NCBI GenBank assembly: GCA_016219275.1
Contig: JACRBM010000071.1
Coordinates: 27,060-91,059, forward strand
Direction of reading: 5' to 3'
DNA from: Chloroflexota bacterium
GTDB lineage: Bacteria; Chloroflexota; Anaerolineae; UBA4142
Length of the DNA: 64,000 nucleotides
The stretch's first letter is position 1. Each line of letters opens with the position of its first letter. This document shows positions 17,232 to 26,279 of the stretch, one piece after another. The translations under genes were made by a program, and so were the position numbers. The notes under the pieces were generated by a model that searched no databases, had not been told where the DNA came from, and saw only the letters and a program-made list of their open reading frames with translations.

Positions 17232-20200
17232 ATGCGTTGCGTTAAATGTGATGAACCGATTTCCCGCGTTGACCAACCTTGTCCCCATTGCCAATTTGTT
17301 GGCGATCCCGACCTCGTTCAAGAACTCTCCCACGTTCAGTGGTTGTTGAGCCAGATTGATGTACTGAATCACAACGGTGTGCGTACCGTGCGCCTCGCCG
17401 AGTACTACACTACGCGTCGTCGCGCGCTCGAAACGCAACTCGGCTTGCGCGCGCCATCGCTCACACTCGACCAATTGCGCGCGATGAACGTATCCCTGGT
17501 TCACGCTCGAACGTTGCTCCAAAGAATTCTGGAAACGTGGTCGGCGGCAAATTGGATTCATCGCGACAACGCGCAACCGATCATCGCCGAACTGCGCCAG
17601 CAAATCCGCGATCTAACGCGGCAACTCGACGGCTATCAGACGCCCACGTACCCGCTCACAAATTCGGAACGGCTCGTGATCGTCGAGTTTCTACTGAACG
17701 CGATGGACTCGCTCGCTGAACGTAACGCGTTTGTTTCGAGTACGGCGACCGAGCACGTTCGCACTGCCCTCGCGGTCGAAAAAGAAAACCTCGAGACGAA
17801 ACTGGGTCGGCGGAAACCACAGCCGATGCCTGCGCCTAAGCCGCTCGAACAACCTGCCGCACCGCGTGTTGCTGAACTAGTACCAGCCACACCAACACCG
17901 CCTGCGCCGCGCGTGCCACCCGCGCCACTGCGCGATCGTTTTTGGCGCACATTGTTGTCCGAGCGCACGTTGCAGGCGATGCTTTTCCTGGGAATCTTTT
18001 TGCTCTTCTCCGCCGCAATCTCATTCGTCTTCTGGGGCTGGGAAGGTTTTTCCGCGCCACTGCGCGTCGCGATTCCGACCGCGTTTACGTTGCTCTTTCT
18101 CGGACTGGGTTGGTACGTTCGGATGCAAACGCGGATGTATCGTTCCGGCATCGCGCTCACCGCGATCGGCGCGTTGCTCATCCCGATTGATTTCTACACG
18201 CTCTATGTCAACTTTCACATTCCGCCCGAACACACGCCGGCATTTTGGTTCATTACCTCGCTCGCGTGTCTCGCCGCGTACATCGCGATTACTTTCTCCA
18301 CCGGCAGCGCGTTCATTGGTTATCTCGTCGGAACGGCGGCGGGCAGCACGGTCAGCGCACTCGTCGAGATCGCGCATCAGCATTTCGCGCTCGCGCGCGA
18401 TTGGAACGCCGCGGCGCTTGCGGCATTAGCGGTTGTGTTGATGTTGCTCGCGACCGCGTGGACGCGCGCCAAGCCGAATCGGTGGCGCATCCTGGCGGAG
18501 CCGTTTCGCAATCTCGCGTTGATTGCCGCCGGTGCGATCATGCTGCTGAGTTTTGGTTGGCGCTACATTGATCGTCACACGTTCGACGCGTTGCACGCTT
18601 CGATGACGACGAGTTGGTGGCTCGGCGGTTTCTTGTTTGGTTGGGGCGCGATTCATTATCGCAGTCGGACACTCGGCATTCTCGCCGCGCTCACGTTGCC
18701 GGTCGCGACGTTCTTCGCGCAAGCCGCGCTGTTCGATCAAACGCGGACGAGTCCGGCGTGGCACGCGTTCGGTTTGGCATGGCTCACGCCGATTTATTTC
18801 ACGGCGGGCAACCAACTGCTCGCGCGCGCCGACGACACGGTTTTGCGCGGGCATGGACGCACCGCGACCGGGTGGGGCATCGCGCTCACGGTCGTCGCCG
18901 CGCTGTGGTCGCTGACGAATTTGACGAGCAGCGCCGCCGCCGCGGCAAGCCATGCCGTGTTGTGCGCCGCGATGTTTCTCGCGTTGATGTTGTGGCGACG
19001 CACGCGGATTTTGTACGCGGCGTCGTTCTTTGCGCTCACGACAAGCGCGTTTGCGATGACCGAGTTGAATTTGTCGCCGCATCAATTCGCGATTGGTTGG
19101 TCATCGCTCGCGATTGTCTACCTCGTGGGCGCGGTCGTGATCGGTTCGCGCGCGCGCGGCGAATTCAGTTCGCGCGTGACGACAACGTTGGTCAATGCCG
19201 GTTTTGTCATCGCCGCGCTCGCGCTCGTCCCACCGTTTCTCCCGTACGATGGAAACACGCTCGCGTATGCGCTCGGCAATTGGCTGGGTCTCGCGGCATG
19301 GTCGGCGCGCTTGGCGCACACCGGGCAACCTGGGTTTGGACGCACGCGCTTTCATTGGATGACCGCGTTGCCCTTGCCGGTGTGGATTCTGATTCTGTTT
19401 GCGAATCGCGGACCGCTCGGTTACGATGCGCCGCTCGCGTTGAGCGCGTTGGCGTGGGGCATGGTCGCGCTGAGTTACCGTGTGGCGGCGGGCGGCTCGC
19501 CCGCCCGTACGAGCGAGCCGCTCGCACCACTCAAAATTCTTGTGGCGCGCGGCGACCTGCCCTGGTATCTCGCCGGTCTGTTCGTCAGCGTTCTCGCGCC
19601 GATGCTCGCGTTCGTCGTCGCGCGCGGAGGATACACGCCGGCGTTGTGCATCCTTGCGGCTGGCGCGCTTTATCTCGCCGACGCGATTTCCAAACGGCAA
19701 CGCTGGGAATTGTTGCCGGGCGCGCTCGTCGCGGCGTGGGGCTGGGTGTGGTTGCTCGACCACGCGCGTGTGAGTTTCGACGCGGTCACGTTCGCCGTGA
19801 CGCTGCTCATCGCGCTGTACGTGGGTGCGGGGTTGTGGTACGAGCATCGTCGGTCGCGCGTGTTTACACGCGAATTTCTCACGCCGTTGTATTGGGCGAG
19901 TCACGCGCTCGCGCTCGTCGTGCTTCTACGCGCGACCAATTCGCCGCTCGCGCAACTGATTTATCGCGCGGCATGGACGGACGAGATGCGTTTGTGGCAA
20001 GCCGCGAGTTTTGTTTTACTCGGCATCGTCTACGCGCTCTACGCGTGGAACACATTCCAGGAATACTGGGCGCACGCGGCGGCGTGGTTGTTCATCGCGG
20101 GCGGCGGTCTTGTCGCGATCAGTTACAGCACCGGCTCCGGGTCGCTTGCCGCGCGCGCGGCGTTGGGCGCGTTGGCATACGTGTTCACCGAGCGCGCGCT

Positions 20201-23078
20201 GTTTTCGGCACGGCGACGCGCAAACCTGGGTTCGCCCGTGCGCGCGTACGTTTGGCTCGCGTGGCGATTGTATCGGCGTCCATTGTTGGTCGCGGGCTGG
20301 CTCACCTCGGTCGCGGTGATCGGCGTCGCGCTCGGTCGCAATTTGATTTTGCTCGGCGGCGGACGCACGCAACAAATCTGGGCAGTCGTCGGACTGACGA
20401 TGATCGTCGCGCTGTACGCGCTCTCGGCGCGGATGTTTCGGTTGGCGCGGTTCGTGTGGTTCGCCGCGTTCCTCGCGTTCGTGCCCTGGACGATTCTGAC
20501 GAACCTGGGTTGGCTCGTCGCCGAGCGACCCAGGACGGCGGCGTTCGCGATCAGTTGGATGGCGCTTGCGTGGTTGGCGTACCTCATCGGTCTCGTCGTG
20601 CGGCGATTCGCGCCGGTCAAAACGATGAATCAAGCAACCCCTCCCAACCCTCCCCTTAACAAGGGGAGGGCTAGGGTGGGGTACGCGTTGCCGCTGCGCG
20701 TGTTCGCACACATCGTCATGCCGTTCGCGTTGTTGTGGGGCATCGCGGACGCAAGCACAAGCCGCGTGACATTCATGCTCGCGATTGTGTTGTACGCGCT
20801 CGAAGCGATTCGCGAGTTGCGCCAATCGCAACGCACTGCATTCTTGTATCCCGCGCTCGGACTCGTGCCGGTGTGGTGTGTGTACTTGTTGAACCTGCTT
20901 CCCGGCGCGCGGCATGAACATTTCGGATTGATGCTGTTGACATTTGGCGCACTCGGGTTGCTCGCTGGACAATCGCTCGAACGTGTTGCGTCCCATGTCG
21001 AAATTGCGCGACGGTACGGATTGCCGGCGTACCTCACCGGCTTTGTCGCGGCGATGGTCGGCACGTTGCTCGTCGCGCATGACCCGGTGTTGATGTCGCT
21101 CGCGATTTTATACGACGCGTTGTTGATGCTCGTCGCGGCACGCTTGTTCAAAAATCCATTGTGGGTGTTTGTCGCGTCCGCACTCGCGCCGTTTTCGTTC
21201 TGGCTCGCGTTGAATCAAGCGAACGTGCCAGGCAATCGGCATGGCTGGTGGCTCATTGGTCTCGCCGCGATTTATTTGTTGAGCGCGTGGACGTTGCGCC
21301 GCGCGCGACTCGCGCCGTACAGTACCGCGCCGCTCATGCTCGCGTTCGCGTTGCTCGCGTTCGCGTTGCCGCCGTCGAGCCAGGATCGCGTCGGCGCGTT
21401 CTGGGGTTATGCGAGCACCGCGATTCTGTACGCGTTGAGTGCATTATGGTTGCGCCAGCCGTTGTTGTTGACGCCAGCGTGCGCGCTCATCGTCGTGCCG
21501 TACGCGGTCGGCTTGCTCGAATCGGCGTTGACGCCAGAGTATTACGGTTTGGCGTTCTTCCCCGGCGCGCTCATCACGTTGGCAGTCGGCTGGGTGGTGG
21601 ATACGCGGCTCGGTACGTGGCGCGATTTCCCCTGGCGCGAGCCGATACGTTGGGGCGTCGCACTCGCGGAGCGAATATTGAATTGGTGGGCGCTCCCGTT
21701 GTACGCGCTCGGCTTTGGATTGATCGCGGCGAGTCCATTCTTTACTCAGGGCAAGCCAGGTCTCGCCGCGTTGAACTGTTTGCTCGCGATGCCGTTCGGC
21801 GCGTGGGCGATTTATCGTTTTCGCTTGCGTGTGTGGTTGATCGCGACCGTACTCGCCGGACATTTCGCGGTATTGCTCTATCTCAACGACCTGGGTTGGT
21901 CGCGTTACCCGGCAGACCTCGCCGCGCGATTTTTGCCGGTCACGGTGCTCACCGCGTTGCTCGCGCTCGTCATCGAACGTCGGCGGAACGAGTCGCCGCC
22001 GACGCGCTTTGATGTTTCTGGCGCGGCGTGGTCGCGTCCGTTGTATTTCATCGCGTTGGTGGATATTTTCGCCGGGCAAACGTTTAGTTCGTACGATGCC
22101 AACGCAGGCGCGGTCATCTCGCTCGCGCACGCGATTTTGATTGCAATACTCGCATCGTTCTGGGCGTCGCGCAATTTGCCGCACGCCAGCGCGGCGTTGG
22201 GCGTGATCGCACTCGTGCAATACATGACGACGCAACCTGGGACGATCATCAACGCGCCGACGCCGCTCGCGCAGTTGGCATTGGCGTATGGGTTGCTCGG
22301 TTATGGCTTGGCGTTCACGCGCACACGACGCGAAATTCCGGCGTGGCTTACCATTTGGGAAACGTCATTGCAGTGGTCGGGCATTTTGGTTTCGTACGGC
22401 GTCCTCGCGTTCGCCGGAATCCTGGGTATCAATCTCGCACAGTGGACCGTGCGTGCGATGCTGGGTCTGCCGTTCCGTCAAATCGTGGATGTGCGCGTCG
22501 CGCAGATGGCGGTCAACGTGTTGGCGTTGCTGGGCTTGCTCTACGTAACCGCGGCGTTCAATCATCGGCGATTGCGCGTCGGCTATTTCGCCGTCGCGAT
22601 GTTGTTGTGCGCGTGGATGCTCCACGCGTTCTACGTGCAAATCTGGGATGGGACATCGAACGTGCAGTGGTACGCGCTGCCGGCCGGGATGTATCTGCTC
22701 GGCATCGCGTTTCTCGAATGGCAACGCGGCAACCGAAATTTCGCGCGCTGGTTGGATTACGCGGCGGTCGTGTTGATGATGGGTTCATTGTTTTGGCAGA
22801 CGTTGTTGTACGGGTGGACGTTTGCGTTGATGCTGGGTGCGGAAGGATTCGCCGCGTTTTGGTGGGGGAGCGCGCGTCGTCTGCGCCGATTTCTCTACGC
22901 GGGCTTGATGGGCATCGTGCTCGCGACCGTCGCGCAGTTGATCAACTCGTTGCAATCCGTGAATCAGTGGCTTGTGTTTGGCGGCATTGGATTGGTCGTC
23001 GTCATCCTCGCAATTGTGATCGAGCGCAAGATGGAAGACATCAAGGCGTGGCGGCAAGTGTTGGAGACGTGGGAGTGA
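17232..23078 (+). CDS. Giant polytopic membrane protein with N-terminal zinc ribbon
   Basis: 1,948 residues. Residues 3-20 form a CxxC...CxxC zinc ribbon (Cys3, Cys6, Cys17, Cys20), followed by a helical region to about 190, a Pro/Ala-rich linker to about 235, and then an almost unbroken series of several dozen hydrophobic segments to the end. The first of these (LFLGIFLLFSAAISFVFWGW onward) resemble the repeated membrane parts of DUF2157/DUF2339-type proteins, which have no known activity. The start ATG is preceded by GAGG five bases upstream; an in-frame ATG at 17187 lacks such a site. It is alone on its strand. A palindromic repeat at 20637-20682 is inserted in frame and adds about 15 foreign residues near residue 1137. 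Confidence 0.85.
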   Translation: MRCVKCDEPISRVDQPCPHCQFVGDPDLVQELSHVQWLLSQIDVLNHNGVRTVRLAEYYTTRRRALETQLGLRAPSLTLDQLRAMNVSLVHARTLLQRILETWSAANWIHRDNAQPIIAELRQQIRDLTRQLDGYQTPTYPLTNSERLVIVEFLLNAMDSLAERNAFVSSTATEHVRTALAVEKENLETKLGRRKPQPMPAPKPLEQPAAPRVAELVPATPTPPAPRVPPAPLRDRFWRTLLSERTLQAMLFLGIFLLFSAAISFVFWGWEGFSAPLRVAIPTAFTLLFLGLGWYVRMQTRMYRSGIALTAIGALLIPIDFYTLYVNFHIPPEHTPAFWFITSLACLAAYIAITFSTGSAFIGYLVGTAAGSTVSALVEIAHQHFALARDWNAAALAALAVVLMLLATAWTRAKPNRWRILAEPFRNLALIAAGAIMLLSFGWRYIDRHTFDALHASMTTSWWLGGFLFGWGAIHYRSRTLGILAALTLPVATFFAQAALFDQTRTSPAWHAFGLAWLTPIYFTAGNQLLARADDTVLRGHGRTATGWGIALTVVAALWSLTNLTSSAAAAASHAVLCAAMFLALMLWRRTRILYAASFFALTTSAFAMTELNLSPHQFAIGWSSLAIVYLVGAVVIGSRARGEFSSRVTTTLVNAGFVIAALALVPPFLPYDGNTLAYALGNWLGLAAWSARLAHTGQPGFGRTRFHWMTALPLPVWILILFANRGPLGYDAPLALSALAWGMVALSYRVAAGGSPARTSEPLAPLKILVARGDLPWYLAGLFVSVLAPMLAFVVARGGYTPALCILAAGALYLADAISKRQRWELLPGALVAAWGWVWLLDHARVSFDAVTFAVTLLIALYVGAGLWYEHRRSRVFTREFLTPLYWASHALALVVLLRATNSPLAQLIYRAAWTDEMRLWQAASFVLLGIVYALYAWNTFQEYWAHAAAWLFIAGGGLVAISYSTGSGSLAARAALGALAYVFTERALFSARRRANLGSPVRAYVWLAWRLYRRPLLVAGWLTSVAVIGVALGRNLILLGGGRTQQIWAVVGLTMIVALYALSARMFRLARFVWFAAFLAFVPWTILTNLGWLVAERPRTAAFAISWMALAWLAYLIGLVVRRFAPVKTMNQATPPNPPLNKGRARVGYALPLRVFAHIVMPFALLWGIADASTSRVTFMLAIVLYALEAIRELRQSQRTAFLYPALGLVPVWCVYLLNLLPGARHEHFGLMLLTFGALGLLAGQSLERVASHVEIARRYGLPAYLTGFVAAMVGTLLVAHDPVLMSLAILYDALLMLVAARLFKNPLWVFVASALAPFSFWLALNQANVPGNRHGWWLIGLAAIYLLSAWTLRRARLAPYSTAPLMLAFALLAFALPPSSQDRVGAFWGYASTAILYALSALWLRQPLLLTPACALIVVPYAVGLLESALTPEYYGLAFFPGALITLAVGWVVDTRLGTWRDFPWREPIRWGVALAERILNWWALPLYALGFGLIAASPFFTQGKPGLAALNCLLAMPFGAWAIYRFRLRVWLIATVLAGHFAVLLYLNDLGWSRYPADLAARFLPVTVLTALLALVIERRRNESPPTRFDVSGAAWSRPLYFIALVDIFAGQTFSSYDANAGAVISLAHAILIAILASFWASRNLPHASAALGVIALVQYMTTQPGTIINAPTPLAQLALAYGLLGYGLAFTRTRREIPAWLTIWETSLQWSGILVSYGVLAFAGILGINLAQWTVRAMLGLPFRQIVDVRVAQMAVNVLALLGLLYVTAAFNHRRLRVGYFAVAMLLCAWMLHAFYVQIWDGTSNVQWYALPAGMYLLGIAFLEWQRGNRNFARWLDYAAVVLMMGSLFWQTLLYGWTFALMLGAEGFAAFWWGSARRLRRFLYAGLMGIVLATVAQLINSLQSVNQWLVFGGIGLVVVILAIVIERKMEDIKAWRQVLETWE
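20637..20682. repeat. Palindromic repeat inserted in frame in the giant gene
   Basis: ACCCCTCCCAACCCTCCCC, TTAACAA, then GGGGAGGGCTAGGGTGGGGT form a nearly perfect hairpin. Translated it reads PPNPPLNKGRARVGY, hydrophilic and Pro-rich, sitting between membrane segments. A related hairpin is intergenic at 50663-50698. Confidence 0.8.
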
Positions 23079-23114
23079 AGCGTGAAACATGACGCGTGAT
23101 GCGTGAGGATGACG

Positions 23115-23545
23115 ATGAAAATCGTGGCTTTCATTTTTGCGATATTGCTGATCCATCCCTGTTGTATGTGCGGCTATCTTTCAAGTGGCGCTTGGGAGGA
23201 TGATCCCGGCAATTAGGAACGCGCGTTTCAGTCCAAGAAACCACCGGATGTTCGAGTAGTGCATTCCAAGTACTGGCGTTCACCGCATTGGTCATAGGAG
23301 TTCGCCTACTTCTTTGAGGTCAAAGTCAGTGAGCAAATGAAACAGGAACTGCTCACACACAACAAAATGATTCGACTTGAAGGCAAAGATACCGCGACAG
23401 TGAAAAACAAGATTTACAGTCCGCCTCAATGGTTCCTACCCAAGCCCATTGAGACTTATGAAGTCTGGGATGACCCCAAAAGTAGTTTTTTGTTTTTGTA
23501 GACACAGAAACTGGCAATCTGTTTATGACGGATTATTCCTACTGA
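23115..23545 (+). pseudogene. Decayed small lipoprotein gene with in-frame amber stops
   Basis: GAGG at 23105 precedes an ATG that opens a lipoprotein-like signal (MKIVAFIFAILLIHPCCMCG). The frame continues sensibly through two TAG codons at 23214 and 23295 to KSSFLF, where a slip in a T-run near 23486-23497 shifts the frame. The other frame then gives VDTETGNLFMTDYSY and a TGA at 23543. Restored length would be about 143 residues. I do not recognise the family. Two stops plus a frameshift make decay far more likely than recoding. Confidence 0.6.
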
Positions 23546-23561
23546 ACCGTGGTGAGTAGCG

Positions 23562-24851
23562 ATGAGATACTTGACTGAGCCAATGCCCAAAAGTTGGAAG
23601 ACCGCGATTCTCATCGCGGGTCTCGTGTTGTTCGTGCCGGGCATAATCATCGCGATGCCATACGCGTGCCTGGTGCCCTTGACGATTCTGAGTTCGCGGC
23701 ATGATGCGCTCACCATCGGTATGACAAGTTTTGCGTTGCTTGTTCTGACTTTTGGCGCGGGTGGCGTGGTCGTGTTGCACGCGTTGCAATGCTTGCAGGG
23801 CAAAGCGTCGCGCCCGTTGCGCTTGCCGCCAGCGTGGATGATGGCTGGCATCTTTGGATTGTGCATCTTCGCGGGCATCGTCACGCGAACCAACGAAACG
23901 CTCGCCGCGTTTTTCTTTCCGCCGATTCTGTTCATCGCCGCGGCGATGTCACCGTTGCTGGCGATGGCATGGTTCGCGTACCCGCGCGCGGAGGGACTGA
24001 CGTTTCGCCGCGCGCTCGTCGCATTCGCTGGCGGCGCAACCGTGAGTGTGCTCATCGCGCTCGCGCTCGAAATTGTGTTGCCACTCACCGTACTCGCGTT
24101 GATCGGGAACCTGAGCAACATCGTGGTCAAGAGCGTGGAGAATTTGCTCGCCGATTTAGCCGGGCGACAAATCGCGCGCGCACTCACGACCCCAGGATTT
24201 GTGTACGCGTTCATCCAGGTCGCGGTCATCGCGCCGCTTGCCGAAGAGATCGCCAAGCCCCTCGTGACGTTGCCAATCCTGGGTCGTTTGTCGCGGCGCG
24301 ATGCGTTTCTCGTCGCGGCGATGGCGGGCGCGGGATTCGCCACGTTGGAGAATGTGTTGTACACGAGTTTCGGTGCATATCTCTGGTCGGGCGTGCTCGT
24401 CTTGCGCGCGATTGGCGGCGCGCTACATCCGCTCGGCGCGGGGCTGGTCGGTTTGAGTTGGCGCGATATTCTGAATGGCGAACGCGACGCGTGGCGATAT
24501 GGTTTCGCGCGGTTCGGCATCGCGGTGGGGATACATGCGTTGTGGAACGGCGGCACGTTGATCGTCCTCACACTCGCGGGCGCGCAATTCTTTGGCGCGA
24601 CGCCGCCCAAGCTCGACGTGCTGGGTCTGTCGGCGGCGGGGACGACGCTCGCCTTAGTGATCGTGCTGGGACTCGCCGCGTTGTGGATGGGACGCACGGT
24701 CGTGCGAGGCACGCGGCTCGCGTTTGAAATCGAATCGGAAGGCGAAGCGCAATTCGTCGTGTCGGATCGCGCGGTGACGATTTGGGCGTTCGTGTGCCTG
24801 GTCGCGATTGTGCCGGTTGGCGTGACCGCGTTGCGCGCGTTGTTGCGGTGA
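23562..24851 (+). CDS. PrsW-family intramembrane protease-like protein
   Basis: 429-residue polytopic protein of the PrsW/CPBP-type glutamic protease group, which cut membrane-bound anti-sigma factors or related substrates. The signature PLAEEIAKP (two catalytic-type Glu residues, about 227-228) is followed by FATLENVLYTSF, a conserved His in ALHPLGAG, and HALWNGGT near residue 326, in the expected order. About nine membrane segments are visible. A second ATG seven codons in (MPKSWK) is an alternative start. It follows the decayed lipoprotein gene by 16 bases. The substrate is unknown. Confidence 0.8.
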   Translation: MRYLTEPMPKSWKTAILIAGLVLFVPGIIIAMPYACLVPLTILSSRHDALTIGMTSFALLVLTFGAGGVVVLHALQCLQGKASRPLRLPPAWMMAGIFGLCIFAGIVTRTNETLAAFFFPPILFIAAAMSPLLAMAWFAYPRAEGLTFRRALVAFAGGATVSVLIALALEIVLPLTVLALIGNLSNIVVKSVENLLADLAGRQIARALTTPGFVYAFIQVAVIAPLAEEIAKPLVTLPILGRLSRRDAFLVAAMAGAGFATLENVLYTSFGAYLWSGVLVLRAIGGALHPLGAGLVGLSWRDILNGERDAWRYGFARFGIAVGIHALWNGGTLIVLTLAGAQFFGATPPKLDVLGLSAAGTTLALVIVLGLAALWMGRTVVRGTRLAFEIESEGEAQFVVSDRAVTIWAFVCLVAIVPVGVTALRALLR

Positions 24852-24887
24852 CACGAAGGAGAACGCTACGGCGAGCGTTCCCTACAT

Positions 24888-25048
24888 TTCTCTCACGAAG
24901 AACACGAATTTTTTGATGCTGTAGCACGCTGACCGATAGTCAACCACAGATTTCACAGATTGCACAGATTTTGTTTTTTTCATCAGTGAAATCAGTGTAA
25001 TCTGTGCTTGATGAATTCGATGTGACCTTGGTGTCCTTCGTGGGCAAA
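24888..25048. repeat. Nested palindromes before the exported protein gene
   Basis: An outer pair CTCACGAAGAACACGAA / TTGGTGTCCTTCGTGGGC encloses an inner one in which CCACAGATTTCACAGATTGCACAGATT faces CAGTGAAATCAGTGTAATCTGTGC. Two tandem-word hairpins appear to be inserted one inside the other. No coding frame is supported. Confidence 0.55.
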
Positions 25049-25058
25049 AAATTGGGTT

Positions 25059-25619
25059 ATGAAAAATAGATTGATGAGAATTTTTTTCAATCGCTTGAAT
25101 GTTTGGATCGCGACAATTCTCATTGTCGCGAATGCGTACGCGTGGGCGAACGTACTGCTCGCGACGGCTGCGCCGTACGTCGTCGCGCCGATTCGCGATC
25201 CTGAAGTCGTCGCGTTGCTCGAGTACATCCAAGCGGGCACTCATTCCGGCGAAACCTGGCAAATTACATTGACCGAGTTGGAAGCGGAACAAACGATTAC
25301 CTGGTATCTGCAACGCTATCCACAAATTCCGTTCGCGCATCCACGCGTCAAGCTCACGCCCGATTACGTCAGCGGCGAAGGCGACGCGACGATTGCCGGG
25401 TTGCGCGTGCATGTCGGCGGCAAAGCGCGCATCACGCTCGCGAACGGCTTGCCGGTTGTGCAGATTGTGGATTTGAGTTTGCCACTCCCCGCGCCGATTC
25501 GCCGCGCGCTCGATGATGAAATTCAATCGCAGTTGCGTCGCGCAGACGCGTTGCCAGTGCGCTTCACATCCGCAGAGTGGGGCAACGGCATCGTCGTCGT
25601 GCGCGGGGTGATTCGATAG
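25059..25619 (+). CDS. Exported hypothetical protein (YpmS/DUF2993-like pattern)
   Basis: 186 residues with one N-terminal membrane segment at about 12-36, so it is anchored with its body outside. The body alternates short beta-like stretches (WQITLTELEAEQTITWYL, GLRVHVGGKARITL, and a closing GNGIVVVRGVIR). This resembles lipid-binding YpmS/LmeA-like proteins, but the match is only by pattern. The ATG follows the repeat element with no clear Shine-Dalgarno site. No operon partner is evident. Confidence 0.65.
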   Translation: MKNRLMRIFFNRLNVWIATILIVANAYAWANVLLATAAPYVVAPIRDPEVVALLEYIQAGTHSGETWQITLTELEAEQTITWYLQRYPQIPFAHPRVKLTPDYVSGEGDATIAGLRVHVGGKARITLANGLPVVQIVDLSLPLPAPIRRALDDEIQSQLRRADALPVRFTSAEWGNGIVVVRGVIR

Positions 25620-26127
25620 TGCGTGTCCAACGAAATTGTCGCGCAAAAAGCATAAACCATTGGGACGCGGATAAACGCGGATGAACGCGGATAATTATCT
25701 TATCCGCAAGAATCCGCGAAAACCCGCGTTCTAAACGACAGTGTAACATGGCGACCGACCAGCCAACGGCTCACGCGGGGCAATTTCAATTGCCATTTTA
25801 CCGGCGGGCATGCTACAGTCTCTTCTAAACTGTCTTTTTTGCTCAACTTGTTAGAGTATGCGCGGTGCGTTGGATTGGAAACACATGCATCTTTTTTGTC
25901 TCGCTCTCCGGAATGCTAGTCGTATTGCCTCATCCTTGGTCCTCTCAAGTTTTCTTCATAAAACCGGAAGCCAATTTCAAAAAAAAAGATGTTCTCTTCA
26001 ACACCACGCGGTTATTCTACCTGCGAAAGCTGAAGACGGCTTTCGGATGGAGTACTCCCAGAAACAAGTTTCGTGGTTCGCTGAACTAAAACCAAGCGAA
26101 TCACCACAACAAAAGAGGAGAAAACAA
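25620..26127. other. Gap of about 500 bases with one palindromic repeat
   Basis: The left part holds the CGCGGAT repeat at 25661-25732. An open frame from 25858 runs into the small gene at 26128, but its first two thirds have no coding character and no ribosome-binding site. The rest looks non-coding. Confidence 0.5.
25661..25732. repeat. CGCGGAT palindromic repeat, copy 1
   Basis: TGGGACGCGGATAAACGCGG and two further CGCGGAT words are followed by TTATCCGC..AATCCGCG..AACCCGCGTT, an imperfect mirror. A near copy in the same style is at 63898-63966 at the other end of the window. Confidence 0.65.
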
Positions 26128-26247
26128 TTGAAGACCCTAGTCGTGTGTCTAGTCGTCGCGTTGTTGCTCGTCGGCGTCATGGCGACCGTGCTCCCTTCGT
26201 TGACGACATCGAGCAACGCGAGTGATCACGCCGCGCCGGCGTTTTAG
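26128..26247 (+). CDS. Small single-pass membrane peptide, TTG start
   Basis: 39-residue candidate: one hydrophobic helix (TLVVCLVVALLLVGVMATVL) followed by a short polar tail ending in DHAAPAF. Support comes mainly from GAGGAG seven bases upstream of the TTG at 26128. The reading frame is open further upstream, so a longer product starting at the ATG at 26047 (66 residues) is possible. It stops 33 bases before the transposase remnant, which may have removed downstream partners. The family is not recognised. Confidence 0.4.
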   Translation: MKTLVVCLVVALLLVGVMATVLPSLTTSSNASDHAAPAF

Positions 26248-26279
26248 ATCAGTGACTCAGTTTCGCCATTGCGCGTGGC

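Noticed and set aside
18614..20659. Long open frame of 681 codons on the plus strand in another phase inside the giant membrane gene
   Set aside because: Its product is Arg/Ala-rich without membrane or domain pattern, as expected from GC-rich sequence shifted by one base; the overlapping frame has clear hydrophobic periodicity.
25858..26127. Longer start for the small membrane peptide at 26128
   Set aside because: The upstream codons lack coding character; only the TTG at 26128 has a good ribosome-binding site, though a start at 26047 cannot be ruled out.
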